Positions 34,105-47,917 are shown, counted from the first letter of the stretch. The stretch: DNA of 64,000 nt from Winogradskyella psychrotolerans (GCF_018860545.1 NZ_JAHKPN010000005.1:1-64000); one strand, 5' to 3'. Numbers and translations: made by a program. Notes: generated by a model from the letters alone, not told the origin.

Positions 34105-35043
34105 TTAGTTTGAAAGGCTTTTGTTTTCATTCATAAACGTTAATACACGTTCAAAATACGCATCACCACCAACTTTCCATACATTAGAGTGATTGGCAGA
34201 ATCAATTTCTATAAATTCTTTTTTAGAACTTGGTATTTTTGAAAAATTAGCTCTCGCATATTTTATATTAATGCGTTCGTCTTCATTACCATGTACAATT
34301 AATATCGGTTGATTTATGTTTTTGCAATATGCAATTGGAGAAGCATCATTAGAATCAAATTCTGCAATTTGCCCAGCTCTATTAACCAAATAATTAGAAA
34401 AAGGGGTATAACTGAAACCAGCATGGAGATCAAAATAATCATTAACAATGGTTCTGAACTCTGAAAAAGCACTTTCAATAATACCAAACTCAATTCTATG
34501 GTCGTAACCCATAGCTTGCAAACCAATTGCTCCACCTAAAGATTGTCCCCAGACACCAAAATGATTTAGGTTTTCATTTAAAGATAAATAATCAATAAGG
34601 GATTTAACGTCTTTTTTCTCATTAACACCAAAAGAACAAAAATTCCCTTCGCTTTTTCCGTGAGCTCTAGAATCTAGTGCTACGGAGTTAAAACCGTTTT
34701 CGGATAAGAAATAGCTTAATTCCTTAAAATGGTCTTTATTAGAACGAATGCCATGTAACAGAATAACCGTTCCTTTTGCTGAGTCTAAGCTGGAATACGT
34801 CAATCGTGCAGATAACTTAAGGCCGTCAAAAGAACTAAAGACGACTTCTTTTTGTTTTAAATTTGAATCTTTTATAGTCGCAGCATCGAAGCTACTATTT
34901 TTGTTCCTTTTTATTAAACCCACGACAGGATTCCGGATTTCAGAAATAAGTCGAGGTACAAAGAAGTGTACAACTAAAAACCCAAGAATTAGTATAACTA
35001 TTGAAACACCTTTTAGAAGTTTTACACGTTTCTTAGTTAGCAT
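34105..35043 (-). CDS. Membrane-anchored alpha/beta hydrolase (S33-like)
   Basis: 312 residues. An N-terminal signal anchor (residues 10-30, GVSIVILILGFLVVHFFVP) precedes an alpha/beta hydrolase domain. It has the oxyanion region LLHGIRSNKDHF, the nucleophile in GQSLGG (about residue 166), aspartate in HGNEDERI and histidine in ANHSNVW. It is probably an envelope esterase, thioesterase or peptidase; the substrate is not evident. It begins two bases after the stop of the upstream lipoprotein gene and is surely co-transcribed with it. Confidence 0.85.
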   Translation of the reverse strand: MLTKKRVKLLKGVSIVILILGFLVVHFFVPRLISEIRNPVVGLIKRNKNSSFDAATIKDSNLKQKEVVFSSFDGLKLSARLTYSSLDSAKGTVILLHGIRSNKDHFKELSYFLSENGFNSVALDSRAHGKSEGNFCSFGVNEKKDVKSLIDYLSLNENLNHFGVWGQSLGGAIGLQAMGYDHRIEFGIIESAFSEFRTIVNDYFDLHAGFSYTPFSNYLVNRAGQIAEFDSNDASPIAYCKNINQPILIVHGNEDERINIKYARANFSKIPSSKKEFIEIDSANHSNVWKVGGDAYFERVLTFMNENKSLSN

Positions 35044-35045
35044 AA

Positions 35046-36623
35046 TTAGTCTTCATCAAATACAACACTTTGGTAAGCTCCAGCATCTGGAGAAGCAGTT
35101 CTACTTATTTCTAAAATATCATAAGGCACTTGAGCCGCAAAAGTAGATAGTCCGATGCCGTTTGCACCAGAATCGTCACCAATACGCATCATATTCTCAG
35201 AAGTGTTTTCAAAATAGGGCTGTTCATTAAATACATTGCCCAAATAAAATGACTCGTCTTCAAAATCATAATTACCACTGCCGGAAAGGTCGTTATTATT
35301 GAATCTTAATAAGCAATTTGTAAATTTAAAATTAAATTCATCGGCTTCATTTTCAAGTGAAAATTCAGGATTATCATTACCATAAATAATACAATTGTTA
35401 AAATTAGCTTCTATTAATGCATTTGTGTAAACAGTATTATTTTCATCAAGAACATAATCATTTATGAGTAGGGCAGGGTATTCTCTAAAACTACTATTCC
35501 AGTAGTTAGCAATGGTAGAATGGGTCACGTTGTATTTTCCACCATACGTTGCCGCAAATGAAGATTGACCTGCATTATTAATAACTAGATTTTCTGCGCT
35601 TATAGATGTAGCTCGTCCTAATATTCCAAAACTACTGACATTATAAATTTGAGAATTCCTTATCGTTAATTTATCGCTTGGTGCATCCTGATTTCCTTCA
35701 GACAATATACCAATGGTAGCATTTTTAATCGTCGCATAATTAATCGTATTATTTTCACTGCCGTTATACAACCAAATGGTGCCCCATTGTCCAGGGATAT
35801 CCTCGTATAGTGGCTCTAAGCGATCACCTTCTAAAATCACTTCATTTTCTAAGGTTTCTTGATCTGTACTTAATGCACCATTAATATTTAGTGAGCCATT
35901 ATCGGTTATTATAATTCCAGAATCCGCATGAAAGTGCACACGAGCACCTGCTTCCATGGTTAGGGTTTTTCCTGCGCCAACACCTGCATAGCCATAAATA
36001 ACATAAGGTTTTTCGTTGGTAAATGTCAATTCATCATCTGTAAGAAAACGACCTTCTAATGTGGTTTCGTCTGGTGTTCCATCACCATCAACATCAAAAC
36101 TTAGGGTTTCAACAATACCTGTGGTGTCATCTTTACTGGGATAGATAAAAACAGCGTCTTTAACTAAGGTCACTACATCAATGTCTTGTTGGTTATTTCC
36201 AGAATCGAATAGGATTTTGTCGGTATATAAAAACTGATTTTCTAAAGCTCCTAAAGTTGAAATATCAATAGTAGTTTCAATAAAAATGAATAAACTATCC
36301 TTCGCTAATAACTCTACATCTTCAAAGAATTTACCTTCTTGAGCATCTTCTAATCCTGTATTACCATCAATATTCATTCTATAACGTGAATTTACACCAT
36401 TTTCAAATTGTATGGTCGGAATCACAATATCATCATCACTGCGATTATACACCTTTAGATTATAAGTGCTAGAGCCAATGTTGGTGAAAACGGTATCTAA
36501 ATAAATGGTGTCCTGGGCAAACTCAAGATTTCCTTTGCTTGGTGTAAATTCAAAATCGTTACGACAAGAACTCCATAATAGTAAAATTCCAAAACAAAGT
36601 AAGAATGATAGCAATCGCTTCAT
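35046..36623 (-). CDS. Lipoprotein with a right-handed beta-helix-like domain
   Basis: 525 residues. The lipoprotein signal ends in LLLWSSC (cysteine about 20). An N-terminal beta domain contains NLEFAQDTIYLDTVFTNIGS, seen in many Bacteroidota lipoproteins. Residues about 215-400 have regularly spaced short strands with Asn and Gly turns (NTINYATIKNATIGI, KLTIRNSQIYNVSSFGILG), the look of a parallel beta-helix that could bind or cut polysaccharide. No catalytic residues can be assigned. It forms a two-gene unit with the downstream hydrolase. Confidence 0.78.
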   Translation of the reverse strand: MKRLLSFLLCFGILLLWSSCRNDFEFTPSKGNLEFAQDTIYLDTVFTNIGSSTYNLKVYNRSDDDIVIPTIQFENGVNSRYRMNIDGNTGLEDAQEGKFFEDVELLAKDSLFIFIETTIDISTLGALENQFLYTDKILFDSGNNQQDIDVVTLVKDAVFIYPSKDDTTGIVETLSFDVDGDGTPDETTLEGRFLTDDELTFTNEKPYVIYGYAGVGAGKTLTMEAGARVHFHADSGIIITDNGSLNINGALSTDQETLENEVILEGDRLEPLYEDIPGQWGTIWLYNGSENNTINYATIKNATIGILSEGNQDAPSDKLTIRNSQIYNVSSFGILGRATSISAENLVINNAGQSSFAATYGGKYNVTHSTIANYWNSSFREYPALLINDYVLDENNTVYTNALIEANFNNCIIYGNDNPEFSLENEADEFNFKFTNCLLRFNNNDLSGSGNYDFEDESFYLGNVFNEQPYFENTSENMMRIGDDSGANGIGLSTFAAQVPYDILEISRTASPDAGAYQSVVFDED

Positions 36624-36736
36624 AAGTGATAAATATAATTAAGGTTTAAAAATATAACTTTTGAAGTTAGGATTTATTATAGTTACCTATAAATATATGA
36701 AGATTGTTATTCTTGTCTTCTCAGGATTGAGAGTGG

Positions 36737-37510
36737 TTAATCTTTATTTTTCTTAACGCTCTTGTCACCATATTCTTCTAAAAGTATTAAGAATAGCTGA
36801 CTGCTTACCACTAATTCTTCTAAGAATTGCATTTTATTCTCTTCTTTAAGTAATTTCGAACTCATTTGCTTGGCCTCGCAAAAATCAAAAAAGAGATATT
36901 TTTTGTCTTTTGGAATTTTTAAATTATCAGTTAATAATTGTGTGTTGAAAAAGGAACTCTTACTAAATAACGAATCCATTTGCGTATAGGTAATTGGTTG
37001 GTAAGTTGGTGCAATGTATTTGTCCTTCTTTTTAAGAAGATTAGCAACTAAACCAATAATGGCAAAGATATCTGGACCGTAAGTGGCACCTGCAGGTTTG
37101 TATTTTTCAGGATGATTTTTTATGTCTTCTTGAATCATATTTTTAAGTTCAAGATTATAGGTTTCTTCCACAAACACCAGTTCTTCAGGTGCTGCCATGA
37201 TTTCAACTTCGTCGAGCTCTGTAAGTATTTCTTTGAGTTCAAAAACAACAGTGCCTTCAAAATGACTTTTGTTTAATACCACGGCTTTTGGGTGATAAAA
37301 TAAGGATTCAAAAAGAATCGTGTCATTTACAGCAGCATTGATGGTAAAGTCTCCATTTTTATTTGTTACCGTTACACTGTTTTGAGTGTCATTAAAGACT
37401 TTAATGTTTTCTAAGGTTGTTTTGCTATCATAGATTTTACCTTTTAAAACTTGGGCAATTAGACCTAAAGGTAAGGCTAATAAAAAGATGAGAATTATGA
37501 ATTGACGCAT
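36737..37510 (-). CDS. Secreted protein with CarboxypepD_reg-like domain
   Basis: 257 residues. Signal peptide MRQFIILIFLLALPLGLIAQ, then a carboxypeptidase-regulatory-like beta-sandwich (LKGKIYDSKTTLENIKVFND through FTINAAVNDTILFESLFYHP), as found before TonB receptors but here without plug or barrel. The C-terminal half is hydrophilic and Lys-rich (MSSKLLKEENKMQFLEELVV). Similar stand-alone proteins are common in flavobacteria with no known role. It lies between unrelated genes with gaps of about 85-110 bases. Confidence 0.75.
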   Translation of the reverse strand: MRQFIILIFLLALPLGLIAQVLKGKIYDSKTTLENIKVFNDTQNSVTVTNKNGDFTINAAVNDTILFESLFYHPKAVVLNKSHFEGTVVFELKEILTELDEVEIMAAPEELVFVEETYNLELKNMIQEDIKNHPEKYKPAGATYGPDIFAIIGLVANLLKKKDKYIAPTYQPITYTQMDSLFSKSSFFNTQLLTDNLKIPKDKKYLFFDFCEAKQMSSKLLKEENKMQFLEELVVSSQLFLILLEEYGDKSVKKNKD

Positions 37511-37593
37511 GCTTGATTTGATTGATGCGTTAAAGTAAAGGGATTAAGTTGAAAGGAATCTGGGTTTTAAATAAACTTTAACCTAACAAAATG

Positions 37594-37983
37594 TTAATTA
37601 AAAAGCTCAGCAATTTTTGGATCTATACGCGTTGGTCGTTGCGTCTTAGCATCAATTAAACACCATTTAGCTTTTGATTTTACAATTAATTGATTGGTGC
37701 TAGCATTTAAGATTTCAACATGCCTTGTGGTTGTCACGCCTTCTACTTTAGGGACATAAGTCTTTAGAAGTAATTTATCTCCAAGTAACGCTTGATTCTT
37801 GTATTCTATAAAGTGGTTAACTAAAAACCAAGCATAATTTTCTGTGAGCTCATCAGTCGCATAGGTTAACCAGTGATCCTTAGCAATATCTTGAACCCAT
37901 TGCACATACCGTACATTGTTGACATGATTAAGATCGTCTATGTCATCTTTAGTAACAGTAATGGTTTTTTCAAATACTTGCAC
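37594..37983 (-). CDS. Acyl-CoA thioesterase, hot-dog fold (4HBT)
   Basis: 129 residues. The family signature DDIDDLNHVNNVRYVQWVQD (about 14-33) contains the catalytic-site Asp/Asn-His pattern of YbgC/4-hydroxybenzoyl-CoA thioesterase enzymes. The strand VEGVTTTRHVEILNASTN and the end AKWCLIDAKTQRPTRI complete the single hot-dog domain. It hydrolyses acyl-CoA thioesters of unknown chain length in the cytoplasm. It starts 10 bases after the glutaminyl cyclase gene and is probably co-transcribed. Confidence 0.88.
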   Translation of the reverse strand: MQVFEKTITVTKDDIDDLNHVNNVRYVQWVQDIAKDHWLTYATDELTENYAWFLVNHFIEYKNQALLGDKLLLKTYVPKVEGVTTTRHVEILNASTNQLIVKSKAKWCLIDAKTQRPTRIDPKIAELFN

Positions 37984-37993
37984 AGTGCTACTA

Positions 37994-39019
37994 TTATTTC
38001 GTTATTTCGACCTCAAAAATCTTGTCCCAATTTTTACCAGTTACAAAAATAGTTTTACGTTCTGGGTGGTATGCAATACCATTTAAAACGTCTAATTCAG
38101 GATGTTGTGTGACAAGTTTTCTTAAAGGTTTGAAATCTATAACACCTTCAACACCACCTGTTTTTGGGTTGATGATTAGTACGCCATTACGTTGGTAAAT
38201 GTTGGCGAAAATCTTACCGTCAATCCATTCCATTTCATTTAGATTTGGGATTTTACCTTTTTCAGTGTAAACTTCAATATGGCCTTTTTCGCTGAGATCA
38301 TCCGGATTTAAAAAATAGATTTTCTCAGTGCCATCAGACTTATATAAGGTGGTACCATCATTACAAATTCCCCAACCTTCTTTACTTGTTCCGTAGTTGA
38401 ATGTTTTTAACTTTTCAAAAGTATTTACATCATAAACAAACCCAATGCCTGCTTGCCACGTTAATTGATAAATTTGATCATTTAAGATTGTCAGTCCTTC
38501 ACCAAAATGATCGTCATCTAAATTGATGTTTTTTAAAACCTCTCCAGTTTCAAAATTTACTTTTCTAAGTTTAGATGCTCTTCTTTGCCCTGTACTTTCG
38601 TATAATTCGCCATTATAAAATTCTAAACCTTGTGTGTATGATGAAATGTCATGAGGATAAGTGTTTACCACTTCATAGTTGTAATAAGATGGAATAATAT
38701 TGTTGTAAATCTGAATGGATTTAGATAACGTTTCTGTTTTATCTCCAAAATTAACAATCGCCGTGAGTTCTTTGTGGCCTAAAGTCACGTCATCTAAAAC
38801 CGTATTGTTTTTAATAGGGTTTCCGTTCAATTGATAGCTAACCTTTATGATTTCAAGTTGTTTAGGGTTGTTTATGGAAAGTTTCAAAGTGTCACCTAGC
38901 ATTAAGGATTTTGCCGACATATTAATAGATAGGCTTGAAATTTTGGAAGCATTTGTTTCACCACAATTAGATAAAATTAAGCTTAATGCTAAGAGAATGA
39001 AATATTTAGAAATATGCAT
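37994..39019 (-). CDS. Glutaminyl-peptide cyclotransferase, plant type, lipoprotein
   Basis: Forms pyroglutamate at N-terminal glutamine of exported proteins. From ATG 39019 the protein has a lipoprotein signal (MHISKYFILLALSLILSNC); an upstream in-frame ATG eight codons earlier is less likely. An Ig-like N-terminal part of about 100 residues precedes the five-bladed propeller, with the diagnostic DISSYTQGLEFYNGELYEST, LTWQAGIGFVYD, EGWGICNDGTTLYKSDGT and LNEMEWIDGKIFANIYQ. Type IX cargo in Bacteroidota is often pyroglutamated, so this may act on the secreted proteins encoded elsewhere in the window. Confidence 0.9.
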   Translation of the reverse strand: MHISKYFILLALSLILSNCGETNASKISSLSINMSAKSLMLGDTLKLSINNPKQLEIIKVSYQLNGNPIKNNTVLDDVTLGHKELTAIVNFGDKTETLSKSIQIYNNIIPSYYNYEVVNTYPHDISSYTQGLEFYNGELYESTGQRRASKLRKVNFETGEVLKNINLDDDHFGEGLTILNDQIYQLTWQAGIGFVYDVNTFEKLKTFNYGTSKEGWGICNDGTTLYKSDGTEKIYFLNPDDLSEKGHIEVYTEKGKIPNLNEMEWIDGKIFANIYQRNGVLIINPKTGGVEGVIDFKPLRKLVTQHPELDVLNGIAYHPERKTIFVTGKNWDKIFEVEITK

Positions 39020-39084
39020 AACGTTGGTTTGAATTTTCAGCAAGTTATTAAATAAAATTCAGTTTAAAAATCTGTAGATAATTA

Positions 39085-39114
39085 TTGTGAAAGTATTAAA
39101 AGATTGTATCTTTG
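39085..39114 (+). promoter_or_regulatory. Promoter of the SRP RNA gene
   Basis: TTG (39085-39087), 19 bases, TATCTTTG (39107-39114), ending 5-6 bases before the RNA. This is a textbook Bacteroidota promoter and a useful reference for the others in the window. Confidence 0.75.
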
Positions 39115-39118
39115 CACC

Positions 39119-39219
39119 CGGCAAGTCCTACACAACCAGCTCCTGTTGAATCCTCCAGGGCGGGAACGCAGCAAAGGTAAATGGTCGTAGCGGTGTGATG
39201 TAGGTAGCTTGCCTTTTTT
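39119..39219 (+). ncRNA. ffs: Bacterial small signal recognition particle RNA (4.5S)
   Basis: Scaffold RNA of the signal recognition particle, binding Ffh. The closing stem is GGCAAG (39120-39125) with CTTGCC (39208-39213). The conserved apical region reads TCCTCCAGGGCGGGAACGCA followed by GCAAAGGTAA, giving the Ffh-binding symmetric and asymmetric loops. It ends in a T-run (39214-39219) that terminates transcription. Length is about 100 nt, the usual small form without an Alu domain. Confidence 0.95.
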
Positions 39220-39361
39220 TGTACCCTAAACTCAAATCTTGAAAGCCTTGGCGAATCGAGATTTTTTCAGTTTATAGAGGTGCTAATTAGAGGTTAGAAC
39301 GCTATAAAAAGTCTCCTAACTTCAGAATTTGTATTTTCGATATCATAATTTATATAAGCGT

Positions 39362-40165
39362 ATGTCTAAAGTTGTATTAATAACAGGTGGTTCTTCCGGT
39401 ATTGGAAAATCTGTTGGTGAATTTCTTCAAACTAAAGGATTTAAAGTTTATGGTACTAGCAGAAATCCTGATAACTATCCAAATAGTAAATTTCCAATTG
39501 TAGCTTTAGATGTTACAAAAGCTGAAACGATTTCTAAATGTATAGCTGAAGTTTTAACACACGAATCTCAAATAGATATCCTTTTAAATAATGCAGGTGC
39601 AGGTATTACTGGTCCAATAGAAGAGATTCCAGATGTAGAAATAAAGCGCAATTTTGAAACCAATCTTTTTGGGCCAATCAATGTGATTAAGGCGGTTTTA
39701 CCGACAATGAGGCGGCAGAATTCTGGTTTAATTATTAATGTAACCTCTATTGCTGGTTATATGGGTTTACCCTACAGAGGAATTTATTCTGCTAGTAAAG
39801 GTGCTCTAGAATTAGTAACTGAAGCCTTTAGAATGGAATTAAAGGGATTTAATATTAACATGACTAATGTGGCACCTGGTGATTTTGCAACCAACATAGC
39901 GGCTGGTCGTTATCACGCTCCGGCTTTAGAAGATTCTCCATATAAAGCGACTTATGGAAAAACGTTAAGCATGATGGATGAGCACGTGGATGGTGGTAGC
40001 GATCCAAAGCAAATGGCAGAAGCGATATATAAAATCATTCAGACTAAAAACCCGAAAATCCATTATAAGGTTGGAGTATTTATGCAGAAATTTTCTATCA
40101 TTTTAAAGCGTATTCTTCCAGATGCGGTGTATGAGAAATTATTGATGAATCATTATAAGTTATAG
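39362..40165 (+). CDS. Short-chain dehydrogenase/reductase
   Basis: 267 residues from ATG 39362 (MSKVVLITGGSSGIGKS). Classical SDR features are the cofactor motif TGGSSGIG, the adenine-ring motif NNAGAG, the catalytic serine in NVTSIAGYMG, and tyrosine and lysine in YSASKGALE. The residues after the first strand (GTSRNPDNYP) suggest NADPH. The substrate is unknown. It lies after ffs and before the transaldolase gene, apparently as a single gene. Confidence 0.9.
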   Translation: MSKVVLITGGSSGIGKSVGEFLQTKGFKVYGTSRNPDNYPNSKFPIVALDVTKAETISKCIAEVLTHESQIDILLNNAGAGITGPIEEIPDVEIKRNFETNLFGPINVIKAVLPTMRRQNSGLIINVTSIAGYMGLPYRGIYSASKGALELVTEAFRMELKGFNINMTNVAPGDFATNIAAGRYHAPALEDSPYKATYGKTLSMMDEHVDGGSDPKQMAEAIYKIIQTKNPKIHYKVGVFMQKFSIILKRILPDAVYEKLLMNHYKL

Positions 40166-40277
40166 ATTTCCATTGAACTTGATATTGTTAATATATTCTC
40201 AAAAATCATTCCTGTAAATGTGGCTTAAAGTCGTAAATTCGCGCTAATTAAAACACAACAATTCAAAATAAGTTTTT

Positions 40278-40931
40278 ATGAAATTTTTTATCGATACAGC
40301 AAACCTAGAGCAGATTAAAGATGCTCAAGATATGGGTATTTTAGATGGTGTAACTACAAATCCATCGTTAATGGCTAAAGAAGGCATTACAGGAACTGAT
40401 AACATTATGAAACACTACGTTGCGATATGTAATATTGTAGAAGGTGATGTTTCTGCCGAAGTTATTTCTACCGATTTTGAAGGTATGGTGAGAGAAGGTG
40501 AGGCTTTAGCTGAATTACATGATCAAATTGTAGTAAAATTGCCAATGATTAAAGATGGTATTAAGGCGTGTAAGTATTTTTCGGATCGCGGTATTAAAAC
40601 AAATGTGACTCTAGTATTTTCACCTGGGCAGGCGTTATTAGCGGCTAAAGCAGGAGCAACCTATGTATCACCATTTATTGGGCGTTTAGATGATATTTCT
40701 ACAGATGGTTTAAATCTTATTGCTGAGATTCGTCACATCTATGATAACTATTCTTTTGATACAGAAATATTAGCAGCTTCTGTGCGTCATACTATGCATG
40801 TTATTGATTGTGCTAAATTAGGAGCTGATGTTATGACTGGCCCTTTAAGTTCTATCACAGGATTATTAAAACACCCATTAACAGATAGTGGTTTAGAAAA
40901 ATTCTTAGCAGATTATAATAAAGGTAATTAA
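40278..40931 (+). CDS. tal: Transaldolase, small FSA/TalC-type
   Basis: 217 residues, pentose-phosphate pathway transaldolase of the short decameric type. The Schiff-base lysine is Lys87 in IVVKLPM. The blocks [10 protein letters not shown] and [13 protein letters not shown] are diagnostic. It has SAEVIST and SPFIGR, where fructose-6-phosphate aldolases have glutamine and tyrosine. These residues favour transaldolase over aldolase activity, although databases often name such proteins fructose-6-phosphate aldolase. Confidence 0.93.
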   Translation: MKFFIDTANLEQIKDAQDMGILDGVTTNPSLMAKEGITGTDNIMKHYVAICNIVEGDVSAEVISTDFEGMVREGEALAELHDQIVVKLPMIKDGIKACKYFSDRGIKTNVTLVFSPGQALLAAKAGATYVSPFIGRLDDISTDGLNLIAEIRHIYDNYSFDTEILAASVRHTMHVIDCAKLGADVMTGPLSSITGLLKHPLTDSGLEKFLADYNKGN

Positions 40932-40977
40932 GCTAGGCATACATATATAGTTATAAAGTAAATGTCTACTTTAATAA

Positions 40978-42444
40978 CTAAAGATTAAGAGCATCTTGTT
41001 TTACAATAAGGTGCTTTTGTTGTAATAAGTCTTCAAGCGTATCAATAAAATTAGAATTGAAGATGTTAGCATTAGGATGTAAAATAATGCCATTTTCATC
41101 AACTATAATACATTTGTTTAAGTAGTTTACAGCCAGTATTTTACGGGCTTCTTTTGAGTTCTTGAACTTAAACTCCTTAATTGTTGGGAAGTTGTAGTTA
41201 TCGATGATTTTTTTCCAAAACTTATCATTATTATCGTTGACATTAATGGATATAAAATCAGTCTGAGGAAAATTTAATTTCAACTTATCCACCATATAAT
41301 GGCTATTTTTATATTGCGTTTTTGAATTTGAAGACCAGAAATATATAATTGTAGGTTTTGTAATAATCGAATTAATATAATGTTCGGTATCATTATAATT
41401 TACAATAGCAATGTTAGGCAACGGATTTCCTTGTCGCAATAATTTTAAAGACAACACCAAATCTTTCATATAGGTTTTATCTTCTTCGTTAGTGCTTTTT
41501 TCTAAGTAATACTCAAGGATGTCATTTGCTTCATTCTCTGTATGATTATAACTGATGTATTCTTTAGCCTTATATTTCAATAAATTATTTTTAATAATAG
41601 GGTCTGACACAATACTGTCAATTAAATCTAATTTAGACTTATTGTAATCCATGGCGTGCCTATTAAATTTACTGTGATAGGCGTTATTCTTATAGTAATC
41701 ATGAATGGCTAAATTGTCTATATGAGAAAATAGAAACCGGTTATAAGCAAAGAATCGACTTAAATGCGTGGCATTATAATCGATATGTTTTCTATGTTCG
41801 AAAAAATTCTCAGGTAAATCCTTAATGTGGATGAGTTTATTGTTTCCAAAATACGCAAATGGATAAATCTCCTTATCTGCGTATGAATTGTAATTTATAT
41901 TAGCTTCTACAATAGACTTAAAGAATTCAGATTCTTCATTACGTCTTAAAAACTCATGAAATTTATTCAATTCCTTTTGTCGGCGCTTTTCAACAAAGGT
42001 GTTAAATGCTTCTGGTTCCATTTTAGAATATTTCACTAACTGCTTCGCTTCTTTTTCGTTAGATAAATAGGTTTTAAGGAGATAATTATTTTTACGAGCT
42101 CCATGTCCGGTAAATACTAAAGACTCATCAAAATCATAAGTATTTAGTCGAAGCATAATACTGTCATTAGGCTCTAATAATAGCATCTGATATTCACCTC
42201 CATGAGTCAAAGAATACAATCCTGCGTCTAGATTATCTATTTTATAAATAAATCTATTATTAAGATCTAAGGTAATGGAATCTATTATTTGCCCTTTCGT
42301 ATTGTAGAGAACAACACTATTATTTTTAGGGTTAATAATTTCACCGCCTATATACGCATAGTCACTAGTGTTATTACCTTTGAATTGACATCCAAAAACA
42401 GTAGATAACAGAGCAACAGTAAAAGCGATACGTAGCGTTAGCAT
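40978..42444 (-). CDS. Thioredoxin-like lipoprotein without the CxxC motif
   Basis: 488 residues from ATG 42444, which gives a lipoprotein signal ending TVFGC. Residues about 28-115 are a DUF4369-like beta domain (YAYIGGEIINPKNNSVVLYN). A long helical, charged middle follows. The last 130 residues look like a TlpA/AhpC-type thioredoxin fold (KPTIIYFWSSNSKTQYKNSH), but the redox motif WCxxC is WSSNSK, with no cysteines. It cannot act as a disulfide reductase and may be a structural or binding derivative. It is divergent from the ABC-F gene. Confidence 0.78.
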   Translation of the reverse strand: MLTLRIAFTVALLSTVFGCQFKGNNTSDYAYIGGEIINPKNNSVVLYNTKGQIIDSITLDLNNRFIYKIDNLDAGLYSLTHGGEYQMLLLEPNDSIMLRLNTYDFDESLVFTGHGARKNNYLLKTYLSNEKEAKQLVKYSKMEPEAFNTFVEKRRQKELNKFHEFLRRNEESEFFKSIVEANINYNSYADKEIYPFAYFGNNKLIHIKDLPENFFEHRKHIDYNATHLSRFFAYNRFLFSHIDNLAIHDYYKNNAYHSKFNRHAMDYNKSKLDLIDSIVSDPIIKNNLLKYKAKEYISYNHTENEANDILEYYLEKSTNEEDKTYMKDLVLSLKLLRQGNPLPNIAIVNYNDTEHYINSIITKPTIIYFWSSNSKTQYKNSHYMVDKLKLNFPQTDFISINVNDNNDKFWKKIIDNYNFPTIKEFKFKNSKEARKILAVNYLNKCIIVDENGIILHPNANIFNSNFIDTLEDLLQQKHLIVKQDALNL

Positions 42445-44401
<1,957 letters not shown>

Positions 44402-44425
44402 TCTAATCGTAACTATATATAATAT

Positions 44426-44455
44426 AAAAGCTAGTATTTTTTAATACTAGCTTTT
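44426..44455. terminator. Terminator after the ABC-F gene
   Basis: AAAAGCTAGTATT (44426-44438) pairs perfectly over 13 bp with AATACTAGCTTTT (44443-44455) around TTTT, followed by more T. It may serve both converging genes. Confidence 0.9.
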
Positions 44456-44483
44456 TTTTGTTTAATACGTTGACTAAAAAATT

Positions 44484-44726
44484 CTAAGAAGCGGCTTCCA
44501 TATCTCCCTTAACCCGATTGACAATCACCATAGCTTTATCTAATTCATCATTATGAACATAAACCTCTTGAAAACCTTGGTTCATTGAAGCATATCCTGC
44601 TAAACGTTGTGATTCACCTTCATCCTTAATAATAGGAACAATGCCTGCATGTTCCAATTCATCTTTTACACGTGTTACTAAAATAAAATTTCCGTAATAA
44701 ACTTTTGTATATTCTGTAGTGCTCAT
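44484..44726 (-). CDS. DUF2007 family small protein
   Basis: 80 residues, no membrane segment. VYYGNFILVTRVKDELEHAG followed by IVPIIKDEG and VYVHNDELDKAMVIVNR is the DUF2007 pattern, an alpha/beta fold sometimes labelled putative signal-transducing protein. The biochemical role is not established. It is a single gene converging on the ABC-F gene. Confidence 0.8.
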   Translation of the reverse strand: MSTTEYTKVYYGNFILVTRVKDELEHAGIVPIIKDEGESQRLAGYASMNQGFQEVYVHNDELDKAMVIVNRVKGDMEAAS

Positions 44727-44924
44727 AATAATTAGGTTTAAATATTTTAGAAAAGTTACGAAATTATTTTGAAATAAAATACTAAATAACTCCTAAAATT
44801 ATTGAGTAAATCTATTAAGTATTTTTTAACGATAGTTTTTGGTTATTGAAATATTAAATAATAAAATATGATAAATTCTAACAGAAAATCATTATTTTAT
44901 ATTTTTATCGAAGAAACAAAGTAA

Positions 44925-47162
<2,238 letters not shown>

Positions 47163-47186
47163 AAAATTGTGAACACTGATATTTTG

Positions 47187-47220
47187 AAAAGGAATGGACT
47201 TTAAAACGTGCATTCCTTTT
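47187..47220 (+). terminator. Hairpin between katG and the ankyrin gene
   Basis: AAAAGGAATG (47187-47196) pairs perfectly with CATTCCTTTT (47211-47220). The T-run after it is short, so it probably ends part of the katG transcripts and lets the rest continue into the ankyrin gene. Confidence 0.6.
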
Positions 47221-47240
47221 TATTTAAAACATTATAAATT

Positions 47241-47714
47241 ATGAAAAAAGATACAGATGTTTTCTTTGAAGCCATTAAAGTAGGTGATAAGGATCGGTTG
47301 AAAGCACTGATGTGTATAAATCCTAAATTGATCAATGAGAAAGATGCTCGTGGGTTTACACCACTTATTTTAGCAACGTATTTTGACAATGAAGAAGCGA
47401 CAAGCCTTCTTATTGAGAATAATGCAGAACTTAATGCTAAAGATGGCTCAGGTAATACAGCGTTGATTGGTGTAAGCTTCAAAGGAAATACGTCCTTAGC
47501 AACGACATTATTAGCAAATGGTGCAGATATTAATGCAGTTAACAAAGATGGAACTACGGCTCTAAGTTTTGCTACCCAGTACAACAAAATAGATATTGTA
47601 AAATTGCTTTTAGAACATAAGGCAGATACTAGTATTACAGATACAGCTGGTAAAACAGCTTTAGACTATGCTAAAGACAAGAAATTTACTGAACTTGTTG
47701 AACTTTTAAGTTAA
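47241..47714 (+). CDS. Ankyrin-repeat protein paired with katG
   Basis: 157 residues, soluble, with four ankyrin repeats in series (DARGFTPLILATYFDNEEAT, DGSGNTALIGVSFKGN, NKDGTTALSFATQYNK, DTAGKTALDYAKDK). Ankyrin proteins next to catalase genes are known in other bacteria (AnkB beside KatB in Pseudomonas aeruginosa is needed for full catalase activity). By analogy this one may help KatG fold, load haem or stay active. It lies 78 bases after katG on the same strand. Confidence 0.88.
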   Translation: MKKDTDVFFEAIKVGDKDRLKALMCINPKLINEKDARGFTPLILATYFDNEEATSLLIENNAELNAKDGSGNTALIGVSFKGNTSLATTLLANGADINAVNKDGTTALSFATQYNKIDIVKLLLEHKADTSITDTAGKTALDYAKDKKFTELVELLS

Positions 47715-47889
47715 TGCGTACGTTTCCATAAATTAAAAACTGAGTTTAAAAATTAGCTTATTATGGCTTTTTTTGATGTCATTTGTTTTGTAATTAAAGT
47801 TTGGAGCGTGCTTTATTAGTGTTTTCGACGTGTTAAGTCTTGTTTTATGCTGAATCTAACAGGTTATAAGGTTATTTAACCATACTATT

Positions 47890-47917
47890 AGCATGCTATT
47901 ACCACCCTATAATCTGT
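47890..47917. repeat. 28-bp repeat R, copy 1
   Basis: Begins AGCATGCTAT and ends CTATAATCTGT. It matches 25 of 28 bases at 55056-55083, upstream of the gene at 55140. It sits exactly at the breakpoint where the AraC-type pseudogene stops. Confidence 0.75.

Noticed and set aside
34111-34122. Third copy of the GAAAGGC terminator arm
   Set aside because: It is a single arm formed by codons at the end of the hydrolase gene and has no pairing partner.
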